Part shown: positions 1-5,221 of the stretch, in pieces
Numbering within the stretch: the first letter of the stretch is position 1
How the letters are laid out: every line of letters begins with the position of its first letter
NCBI GenBank assembly: GCA_945863085.1
Contig: CAMBCD010000106.1
Coordinates: 1-8,408, forward strand
DNA from: Bordetella parapertussis
Lineage (GTDB): Bacteria > Pseudomonadota > Gammaproteobacteria > Burkholderiales > SG8-41
Direction: 5' to 3'
DNA: 8,408 bases
The notes under the pieces: model-generated
The model's input: the letters and a program-made list of their open reading frames with translations, nothing else
Told to the model about the DNA's origin: nothing
Databases searched by the model: none
Position numbers and translations under genes: made by a program

Positions 1-16
1 TTTGTTGGACAGCCAT
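1..16 (-). CDS. rpmF: 50S ribosomal protein L32, N-terminal five codons only (cut by left edge)
   Basis: Read on the minus strand from position 16, the first codons give Met-Ala-Val-Gln-Gln, the usual start of L32 in proteobacteria. An AGGAGA ribosome binding site (complement of 22-27) lies 5 nt before the ATG. The gene follows yceD on the same strand after a 44-nt spacer, which is the classic yceD-rpmF arrangement; plsX and fab genes usually come next, beyond this window. L32 is a small structural protein of the 50S subunit. Only 16 nt are visible, so the call rests on the five residues, the ribosome binding site and the neighbour together. Confidence 0.85.
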
Positions 17-60
17 GGTGTTCTCCTGAAAATTAACTTGTGTTCGTTATTTACAGCCAA

Positions 61-618
61 CTATTTCGGGTTCAGCAGTGTGGCCAGTTTGGCAAACGGG
101 TTATCCCGCCCGCTGCCCCGGCCCGGCTCGTCGCCATCGCTGCACTTTCCCTCGCCATGCCTGACCGACAGCGGCAGGCTCAGTAATATCTCGTCTTCAA
201 CCAGCATCAGCACATCCAGCTCCGGCCCTGCTTCTATCCATTCCGGCGACTCGGGGTCATCGTCTTCCTGCATCACTGCACCGGGCTCCGCCAGCAACAC
301 GCTGGATTGCAGGTGCAAGGCAAAATCCAGCGGTGCCAAGCAGCGGCCACAGCGCAAACTGGGGTTTCCGGTAATTTCCAGTTCCAGTAACGGCCGCTGG
401 CGCTGATCCACTTTTCCGCGCACCACAAAAGCCACCGTTCCGGCATCACCGGCTAGTCGATCCTGCAGGCGCGGCATCGCGGCAAGCGCAGCCTGTCCGC
501 TGTGCAGGCCGGCGGCACGTGCAAATGCAAACGGATCCTCGATGCGATGAACTGCGGCAGGCCCGGACATAAGCGGCGCATGATAGTATTTTCGGCCCTC
601 GCTGTCAAAACCTGCCAT
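61..618 (-). CDS. yceD: YceD/DUF177 family large ribosomal RNA subunit accumulation protein
   Basis: The product has 185 residues, normal for the family. YceD is needed for normal 23S rRNA accumulation and is almost always encoded just before rpmF, as here. Visible family signatures are the Cys-x2-Cys pair C90/C93 in LRCGRCLAPL, an acidic middle segment (about 118-143), the LPLSVRH segment followed by C159 (H154 and C159 may complete a metal-binding set with C90/C93), and a C-terminal NPFAKLATL near 173-181. The start at 618 is preferred because an AGGGAA-like ribosome binding site precedes it at a suitable distance. A second in-frame ATG at 570 (residue 17) has no visible binding site but would also leave the conserved part intact, so the first 16 residues are uncertain. 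It is divergent from the Maf gene across 129 nt, so it probably has its own promoter there, although I could not pick out clear -35/-10 boxes. Confidence 0.9.
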   Translation of the reverse strand: MAGFDSEGRKYYHAPLMSGPAAVHRIEDPFAFARAAGLHSGQAALAAMPRLQDRLAGDAGTVAFVVRGKVDQRQRPLLELEITGNPSLRCGRCLAPLDFALHLQSSVLLAEPGAVMQEDDDPESPEWIEAGPELDVLMLVEDEILLSLPLSVRHGEGKCSDGDEPGRGSGRDNPFAKLATLLNPK

Positions 619-747
619 GCCAAATTCCCTGTTCAGCCAAGCACTTAGCGATTTCCATTTGTATCGGCCCCGCCTCGTCCCGACGCCCGTCGCAATCCGC
701 GTAACGCCCGCTCATTCAGGCACTTACGCCCGGCTGCTGCGCCACTT

Positions 748-1335
748 ATGACGGCAAGGTCGCGGATTGTGCTGGCTTCATCGTCAATGTATCGCAAGGC
801 ATTGATTGCCCGCCTCGGTCTCGATTGCCGAACGGCCGCCCCGGATATCGACGAACGTGCCTTCCCGGCAGAGGCTCCTGCTGACACCGCATTGCGGCTG
901 GCGCAGGCCAAAGCCCGCAAAATCGCCGAGCACGAAACTGCTGCGCTGATCATCGGTTCCGATCAGGTTGCGGTCCTGGGCGATCAGACAATCGGCAAAC
1001 CCGGCACGCATGCCGCAGCAGCACTGCAATTACAGGCCATGAGCAGCAAGACTGTGGTATTCCATACCGCGTTATGCCTGCTCAATAGTGAAACCAATGC
1101 CGTGCAACTGGCGAATGTGCCGACCACCGTGCGTTTCCGAAAACTGGATGCCACACAAATCGAACGTTACTTGCAGCAGGACCAGCCGTACGACTGCGCC
1201 GGCAGCGCCAAGATCGAAGCGCTGGGCATCACGCTGGTCGAGCAACTGGAAAGCGATGACCCCACGGCGCTGATTGGTCTGCCGCTGATCGCCCTTGTCA
1301 CCATGCTGCAAAAAGAAGGTATCCAGATTCCATGA
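748..1335 (+). CDS. yceF: Maf family nucleotide pyrophosphatase, YceF type (probable m7GTP pyrophosphatase)
   Basis: The product has 195 residues. Maf proteins hydrolyse non-canonical or modified nucleoside triphosphates to the monophosphate and pyrophosphate; the YceF branch prefers 7-methyl-GTP and acts in the cytoplasm. Seen here: the N-terminal phosphate loop LASSSMYRKALI (residues 9-20, with S11, S13 and R16), the acidic APDIDER segment (31-37), the hallmark IIGSDQV with D72, GKP with K84, and the C-terminal CAGSAKIEALGITL (150-163) followed by GLPLIAL, closely resembling E. coli YceF along its length. The loop has Met-Tyr where many members have Pro-Arg or Pro-Trp. The ATG at 748 is the only standard start after the upstream in-frame stop at 646-648, yet it lacks an obvious ribosome binding site. 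The gene ends in an ATGA overlap with the methyltransferase, suggesting translational coupling. The substrate assignment is by family only. Confidence 0.92.
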   Translation: MTARSRIVLASSSMYRKALIARLGLDCRTAAPDIDERAFPAEAPADTALRLAQAKARKIAEHETAALIIGSDQVAVLGDQTIGKPGTHAAAALQLQAMSSKTVVFHTALCLLNSETNAVQLANVPTTVRFRKLDATQIERYLQQDQPYDCAGSAKIEALGITLVEQLESDDPTALIGLPLIALVTMLQKEGIQIP

Positions 1336-2075
1336 CTGCAAAGACATCCCACGGCATCCTTTATCTGTTGCCGACAGGACTGGGCGATAACGCCCTCGAC
1401 AGCACATTGCCGGCAGGTTCACGCGAGGTCGCGCACCGCCTCAGCCATTTCATCGCTGAAAATCCGAAATCCGCGCGCGCCTTTCTCAAACAAGTTGAAT
1501 ATCCGCACCCGATCAACACGGCAATCATCAGCGTACTCGACAAGGACACGCCGGCCGCGGCGATACCTGCGTTGCTGGCGCCGCTGCTGGCCGGAGTTGA
1601 CGTGGCGCTGGTGTCGGAGGCTGGTTGTCCGGCGGTCGCAGACCCCGGTGCGCTGCTGGTGCGCGCGGCGCACGAAGCCGGAATCCGCGTCATGCCGCTG
1701 GTCGGGCCGTCAGCCATCCTGCTGGCACTGATGGCCTCAGGGCTGAACGGCCAGAGCTTTGTTTTTCACGGCTATCTGCCGATCGAAAAAACCCGGCGCG
1801 CCTGGCATGTGCGCGATCTGGAGCAACGCTCGCGACGCGACGACGCCACGCAGCTTTTCATCGAGACGCCCTACCGCAATGACGCCATGCTGGCGGCCGT
1901 GCTCGCGGAATGTTCGCCGCAGACCCTGCTCTGCATCGCCACCGACCTCACCCAGCCCGGTGAACAAATCATGACCCGCAGCATCGCCGACTGGCGCAGG
2001 AACATCCCGGAACTGGACAAGCGTCCGTCGGTGTTCCTGCTTTACTGCCCCAAGGGCAGCCGCCGCACTACTTGA
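1332..2075 (+). CDS. SAM-dependent methyltransferase of the tetrapyrrole methylase/RsmI family (divergent paralogue)
   Basis: The product has 247 residues. The fold is recognisable from LLPTGLGD at 12-19 (where RsmI has PTPIGNL), the strongly conserved VSEAGCPAVADPG at 94-106, PLVGPSA at 122-128, GYLP at 147-150 and IETPYRN at 177-183, all in the same order as in RsmI, the 16S rRNA 2'-O-methylcytidine-1402 methyltransferase. It differs from true RsmI: the first glycine motif is altered, the RsmI segment rich in DTR/HN residues after it is not present, and the C-terminal RsmI domain is missing. I therefore call it a family member without a proven substrate, probably not the housekeeping RsmI. 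It starts within the last codons of the Maf gene (ATGA), so the two are very likely cotranscribed and coupled. It converges on the S49 peptidase gene, with 6 nt between the two stop codons. Confidence 0.85.
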   Translation: MTAKTSHGILYLLPTGLGDNALDSTLPAGSREVAHRLSHFIAENPKSARAFLKQVEYPHPINTAIISVLDKDTPAAAIPALLAPLLAGVDVALVSEAGCPAVADPGALLVRAAHEAGIRVMPLVGPSAILLALMASGLNGQSFVFHGYLPIEKTRRAWHVRDLEQRSRRDDATQLFIETPYRNDAMLAAVLAECSPQTLLCIATDLTQPGEQIMTRSIADWRRNIPELDKRPSVFLLYCPKGSRRTT

Positions 2076-2081
2076 TCGCAC

Positions 2082-3032
2082 TTACCGGACATTAAAACTG
2101 CCAACCCCGCTGAATTTGAGCAGGGTTTCAGCACTGGCCGCACCGAAGCGGCGTGCAAAACGTTCGGCGATGTTTTCCTGTTGCGTGTAATCAATGATGT
2201 CTTCGGCCTTGACGACTTCACGGGCGACATATTCCAGACTGCCCAGCGCATCGGCCAGACCAAGGTCGATGCTCTTTTTGCCGACCCACAGCAGCCCCGA
2301 AAACATGTCCGGCGTCTCCTTCAGCCGTTTACCGCGTCCCTGGCGCACCACCGTGATGAATTGCTGGTGGATGTCGTCGAGCATGGTCTCGGCATGCGTG
2401 GTTTGTTCAGCCTGGATCGGCGAGAAAGGATCAAGGAAGCCCTTGTTCTTGCCGGCCGCCAGCAAACGGCGTTCAACGCCGAGTTTTTCCATGGTACCGG
2501 TGAAACCGAAACCGTCCATCAGCACGCCGATGGAACCGATGATGCTCGCCTTGTCGACATAGATCTTGTCGGCTGCCGCGGCAATGTAATAACCGCCGGA
2601 GGCGCAGATGTCTTCGACCACGGCATACAGCGGAATCTCCGGATGTTTGGCGCGCAGGCGTTTGATTTCATCATAGATGTAGCCGGCCTGTACCGGACTG
2701 CCGCCGGGGCTGTTGATGCGCAGGATCACGCCCTTGGTGTTTTTATCCTTGAACGCAGCCTGCATGCCGGCCATGATTTTGTCGGCGCTCGCTGCGCTGC
2801 CCGGAGCGATCACGCCGCTGATGTCGACCAGCGCGGTATGACTGCCCGGTGATACATCGCCTTTGTTGTACCAGCCCATACCAATAAACAGCAACGCGAA
2901 CAGATAGAGCAGCACCATCATCTTGAAGAACATGCCCCACTGCCGCGAGCGGCGTTGTTCCTGGATCGCGGCCAGAGCCACCTTCTCCAGCACGGCACGT
3001 TCCCACTGCGGACCACCCGGTTGATCTGACAT
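2082..3032 (-). CDS. S49 family serine peptidase, SppA-like, membrane anchored
   Basis: The product has 316 residues, the size of the short single-domain SppA type (signal peptide peptidase A) rather than the double-length E. coli form. It begins with a basic cytoplasmic segment, then one transmembrane helix at about 36-54 (rich in Met, Leu and Phe), placing the peptidase domain on the periplasmic face. Catalytic residues expected of a Ser/Lys dyad are visible: S145 in ICASGGYY and K197 in AGKNKGFLDPF. Their spacing of 52 equals that of the S147/K199 dyad known in Bacillus SppA. NSPGGSP at 107-113 and SIIGSIGVLMD at 163-173 are further family signatures. A strong AAAGGAA ribosome binding site precedes the ATG. 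The known role of the family is cleavage of leftover signal peptides in the membrane; the exact substrate here is inferred. It follows the HAD gene on the same strand after 83 nt and may have its own promoter. Confidence 0.92.
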   Translation of the reverse strand: MSDQPGGPQWERAVLEKVALAAIQEQRRSRQWGMFFKMMVLLYLFALLFIGMGWYNKGDVSPGSHTALVDISGVIAPGSAASADKIMAGMQAAFKDKNTKGVILRINSPGGSPVQAGYIYDEIKRLRAKHPEIPLYAVVEDICASGGYYIAAAADKIYVDKASIIGSIGVLMDGFGFTGTMEKLGVERRLLAAGKNKGFLDPFSPIQAEQTTHAETMLDDIHQQFITVVRQGRGKRLKETPDMFSGLLWVGKKSIDLGLADALGSLEYVAREVVKAEDIIDYTQQENIAERFARRFGAASAETLLKFSGVGSFNVR

Positions 3033-3061
3033 TTAATTTCCTTTAAAAACAGATACTTATA

Positions 3062-3090
3062 AAAATACGGTATTGCCACCCCACCATCAA
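3062..3090 (-). promoter_or_regulatory. Candidate sigma-70 promoter for the S49 peptidase gene
   Basis: On the minus strand TTGATG (complement of 3085-3090) and TATTTT (complement of 3062-3067) are 17 bp apart, each matching 4 of 6 consensus bases. Transcription would begin near 3055, about 22 nt before the ATG. The spacer and -10 box overlap an 11-bp inverted repeat, AATAC-G-GTATT (3064-3074), a possible operator or chance. The stretch is clearly more AT-rich than its surroundings. It is a pattern match only. Confidence 0.33.
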
Positions 3091-3115
3091 GCCCGTTGCG
3101 TTTTCGCCCGTAGGC

Positions 3116-3772
3116 TTATGCCTGCAGCATCAACCAGCTGCGCAAGCCCTGCAATTCATCCACCAGCGCCAGCGGCTTGCAGGCGGTCAGCGCGGCGCGC
3201 TCATGCGCCCCATAGGTTACGGCAACCGCAGCCACACCGGCAGCTTTTGCCATTTCCAGGTCATGCGTGGTGTCGCCGATCATCACCGTCGCGGCGGGCG
3301 GCGTCGCCAGCCTGTCCATCACCGCTTCGAGCATGCCTGGATGCGGTTTTGAAAAACCCTCATCAGCGCAACGCGTCGTATCAAAACAACCCTGCAATCC
3401 GGTTTCCTTTAACGCACGATCCAGTCCGCGGCGGCTCTTGCCGGTGGCCACGGCCAGCATGAAACCGGCATCACGCAATTCGCGGATCATGTCCGCGGCA
3501 CCGGGAAACAAGGTGGTCCCGGCATCGCGGCGCAGGAAATGCAAACGGAAATGATCCAGCACTTTCGGGTAATCCGCTTCCGGCAATTCCGGCAGCACAT
3601 GAGCCAGCGCATCGGTCAGTCCCAGTCCGATCACATAACGCGCACGCTCCCGGCTCGGTACCGGCAACCCCAGCTCGGCGCAAGCCGCCTGCAATGATTC
3701 TGAAATGGCCGCAGCGGAATCCATCAGCGTGCCGTCCCAGTCAAATACCAGCAACTCAAACGGCCGGGGCAT
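3116..3772 (-). CDS. HAD-superfamily phosphatase, Gph (phosphoglycolate phosphatase)-like
   Basis: The product has 218 residues. All four HAD motifs are present: motif I DWDGT with nucleophile D11 and acid/base D13, motif II at T110 in VATGK, motif III K142 in FSKPHP, and motif IV GDTTHD with D167 and D171. A helical cap domain lies between motifs I and II (about 20-90), the Gph-like arrangement. The GDTTHD form of motif IV is typical of the small-molecule phosphatases next to rluC in betaproteobacteria. Such enzymes remove phosphate from small metabolites such as 2-phosphoglycolate; the true substrate cannot be read from sequence. The start codon lies inside the end of rluC (17-nt overlap, different frame), so translation is probably coupled to rluC. 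The next gene on the strand, the S49 peptidase, is 83 nt downstream. Confidence 0.9.
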   Translation of the reverse strand: MPRPFELLVFDWDGTLMDSAAAISESLQAACAELGLPVPSRERARYVIGLGLTDALAHVLPELPEADYPKVLDHFRLHFLRRDAGTTLFPGAADMIRELRDAGFMLAVATGKSRRGLDRALKETGLQGCFDTTRCADEGFSKPHPGMLEAVMDRLATPPAATVMIGDTTHDLEMAKAAGVAAVAVTYGAHERAALTACKPLALVDELQGLRSWLMLQA

Positions 3773-4718
3773 GTTTTTTTGTTTTTCCCATGATGTCGAT
3801 AAAGGCGCGCAATTCTTCCGGCAGCGGCGCCTCGAAGGTCACCTTTTCACGGCTTAACGGATGGCGGACAACGATGCGGCAGGAATGCAGGAACATGCGT
3901 TTCAGCCCCTGCTTCGGCAAGGCCTTGTTCAGGACGAAGTCGCCATACTTGTCGTCGCCGAGTATCGGAAAGCCCAAATGGGCCAGGTGCACCCGGATCT
4001 GGTGCGTGCGACCGGTTTTGAGCTCGGCATCGAGCAGGCTGTACGGGCCGACGCGCCGCTCCAGCCGGAATATGGTGATCGCCTGGTCGCCCTCGGCGCC
4101 GACATTGACCCGCCGCTCTCCCGAGGAACGCACGTGTTTTTCCAGCGGCAGATCGACCAGGCGCTTGCGTTCGGTCCACAGGCCTTTGACCAGCACACGA
4201 TAATGCTTCTCGATTTCGCCCGCCTGCATCTGCCGGTGCAGTTCCACCAGTGCCGCCCGTTTTTTGGCCAGCATCAACACACCGGAGGTATCACGGTCGA
4301 TCCGGTGCACCAGTTCCAGGAATTTGCTGTCGGGGCGGCCCTGGCGCAGCGCCTCGATCACCCCGAAGCTGAGCCCGCTGCCGCCATGCACCGCCAGCCC
4401 GGAGGGCTTGTCGATGACCAGCAGGGCCTCGTCCTCGAACAGGATGACGGGGGTATAGGCATTCTTGGGCATGGGCCGGACGGCGGCCGGCTCCGCCGTG
4501 CGCACCGGCGGGATGCGCAGCAGGTCGCCGGCCTTCAGCCGGTAATCCGGGCCGATCCGGCCGCTGTTGACCCGGACCTCCCCGCTGCGCAGGATCCGGT
4601 AGACATGGCTTTTCGGCACCCCTTTCAGCCTACGCATCAAGTAGTTGTCGATGCGCTGGCCGGCATCGTCCTCGCCAACGGCGTGCCGTAATGTGGAATC
4701 TTTACTTAACTTGTTCAT
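3756..4718 (-). CDS. rluC: 23S rRNA pseudouridine synthase RluC (RluA family)
   Basis: The product has 320 residues, usual for RluC. RluC of E. coli converts uridines 955, 2504 and 2580 of 23S rRNA to pseudouridine. An N-terminal S4-type RNA-binding domain spans about 21-70 (GQRIDNYL, then VPKSHVYRILRSGEVRVN). The synthase domain follows, with catalytic D141 in VHRIDRDTSGVLMLAKK, the substrate-loop signature KTGRTHQIRVHLAHLGFPILGD starting near 234 in two adjoining parts, and KRMFLHS at 273-279. RluC and RluD share these motifs; the position divergent from rne and next to a Gph-like gene favours RluC. The ATG at 4718 has only a weak AAGAAG binding site, and no in-frame alternative seems better. 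The end of the gene overlaps the HAD gene by 17 nt, so they form an operon. The first codons also contain the -35 box of the divergent rne promoter. Confidence 0.94.
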   Translation of the reverse strand: MNKLSKDSTLRHAVGEDDAGQRIDNYLMRRLKGVPKSHVYRILRSGEVRVNSGRIGPDYRLKAGDLLRIPPVRTAEPAAVRPMPKNAYTPVILFEDEALLVIDKPSGLAVHGGSGLSFGVIEALRQGRPDSKFLELVHRIDRDTSGVLMLAKKRAALVELHRQMQAGEIEKHYRVLVKGLWTERKRLVDLPLEKHVRSSGERRVNVGAEGDQAITIFRLERRVGPYSLLDAELKTGRTHQIRVHLAHLGFPILGDDKYGDFVLNKALPKQGLKRMFLHSCRIVVRHPLSREKVTFEAPLPEELRAFIDIMGKTKKHAPAV

Positions 4719-4729
4719 TTACTTATACT
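4701..4729 (+). promoter_or_regulatory. Candidate sigma-70 promoter driving rne
   Basis: TTTACT (4701-4706) and TATACT (4724-4729) are separated by exactly 17 bp; they match 4 and 5 of the 6 consensus bases. Transcription would begin around 4736-4737, giving an rne leader of about 485 nt. The -35 box lies inside the first codons of the divergent rluC and the spacer spans the rluC ATG (complement of 4716-4718), so polymerase bound here would compete with rluC expression. This is the best promoter match I found upstream of rne, but it is a pattern match, not a mapped start. Confidence 0.5.
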
Positions 4730-4760
4730 TCTTGGCAGCGTTCCCCTGACGGACGACGCG

Positions 4761-4778
4761 GATGCCGAAACCGGCATC
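4761..4778 (+). other. Perfect RNA hairpin near the start of the rne leader
   Basis: GATGCCG (4761-4767) pairs with CGGCATC (4772-4778) around an AAAC tetraloop, a 7-bp uninterrupted stem. No U-run follows on either strand, so it is not an intrinsic terminator. It would lie about 25 nt from the predicted 5' end of the rne transcript, where a hairpin can block 5'-end-dependent RNase E access. Confidence 0.4.
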
Positions 4779-4863
4779 ATGGGCCAGAGCCCGACGCGGC
4801 GGAATTCCGAGACTGGTGCGCTCTGCAATGGATGCCTGGATGACGCGAATGCGGCGACAGGAC

Positions 4864-4901
4864 TGTTGCATGTGCCACGGCAAACTGCCGTGACTGCAAT
4901 A
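4864..4901 (+). other. Two-tier stem-loop in the rne leader
   Basis: The inner stem CACGGCA (4876-4882) pairs with TGCCGTG (4886-4892) around an AAC loop. An outer stem pairs 4864-4870 (TGTTGCA) with 4895-4901 (TGCAATA), seven pairs including one G-U. The two stems are joined by an asymmetric internal loop of 5 and 2 nt. No U-run follows. A coaxial two-tier element like this is more ordered than expected by chance and is the strongest structural candidate in the leader for autoregulation or protein binding. Confidence 0.5.
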
Positions 4902-5038
4902 AAGTTTGCGATGGCGTTAGCGAAGAAGTTGGCGTCGAGGCTAGCAAAAATACAGGGTTAAAGTCGCTCACCGACGGAAGTAGCGATATTAGATGATTTA
5001 CGCGCTCAAGGCACTGTTTGAATTCCCGGATTTGCGAT

Positions 5039-5062
5039 CATTTTGCGCCGCATTTTGCGCCG
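5039..5062 (+). repeat. 12-bp tandem direct repeat in the rne leader
   Basis: CATTTTGCGCCG occurs twice in perfect tandem (5039-5050 and 5051-5062). Degenerate further copies flank it: ATTTGCGATC before and CATCTTACGC after, giving about three and a half to four units. In RNA it would present repeated U-rich segments between GC-rich ones. Confidence 0.8.
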
Positions 5063-5158
5063 CATCTTACGCAACTCCCTGCAAGACACACTGCATAACC
5101 AGGACACTGATCACGATCGATTCATGAAGCTGTCAATCGACTGAAATATTTTGAGTCC

Positions 5159-5174
5159 GCCGCCTGAGGGCGGC
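5159..5174 (+). other. GC hairpin shortly upstream of the rne ribosome binding site
   Basis: GCCGCC (5159-5164) pairs with GGCGGC (5169-5174) around a TGAG loop. The stem is six GC pairs and ends 36 nt before the GGGAG ribosome binding site (5211-5215). It follows an AU-rich single-stranded-looking tract (GAAATATTTTGAG, about 5143-5155), the kind of site RNase E prefers to cut next to a stem-loop. Confidence 0.45.
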
Positions 5175-5221
5175 TGCCGTAGTGTGCATCCCGTGCAAAT
5201 CCTTGAGCGCGGGAGAAGAAA

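Larger units (their letters stand above)
4737..5221 (+). promoter_or_regulatory. Long 5' leader of rne mRNA, no credible larger gene
   Basis: About 485 nt separate the candidate promoter from the rne ATG. I see no protein gene of normal size here; the short frames on either strand lack family features and good ribosome binding sites. It holds perfect hairpins at 4761-4778, 4864-4901 and 5159-5174, a 12-bp tandem repeat at 5039-5062, and an rne ribosome binding site, GGGAG, at 5211-5215. In enterobacteria the long rne leader folds into hairpins through which RNase E cleaves its own message and regulates itself, and a separate leader motif is described upstream of rne in Pseudomonas. That this leader does the same job is inference from position, length and structure. 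Confidence 0.6.

Noticed and set aside
645..953. A 102-codon minus-strand frame across the yceD-Maf gap
   Set aside because: Most of it is antisense to the start of the Maf gene, and its composition is Ala/Arg-rich noise without a domain.
2181..2852. A 223-codon plus-strand frame opposite the S49 peptidase
   Set aside because: The peptidase with its Ser/Lys dyad and transmembrane helix is clearly the real gene; this frame is its complement.
3861..4691. A 276-codon plus-strand frame opposite rluC
   Set aside because: The minus strand encodes a full RluC with its S4 domain and catalytic Asp; the opposite frame has no recognisable family and is a complement shadow.
4777..4971. A 64-codon minus-strand frame in the rluC-rne intergenic region
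   Set aside because: It has no ribosome binding site, no recognisable features, and lies opposite the probable rne leader.
5039..5072. The leader repeat as a CRISPR array
   Set aside because: The units are 12 bp and directly adjacent, with no spacers and no cas genes nearby.
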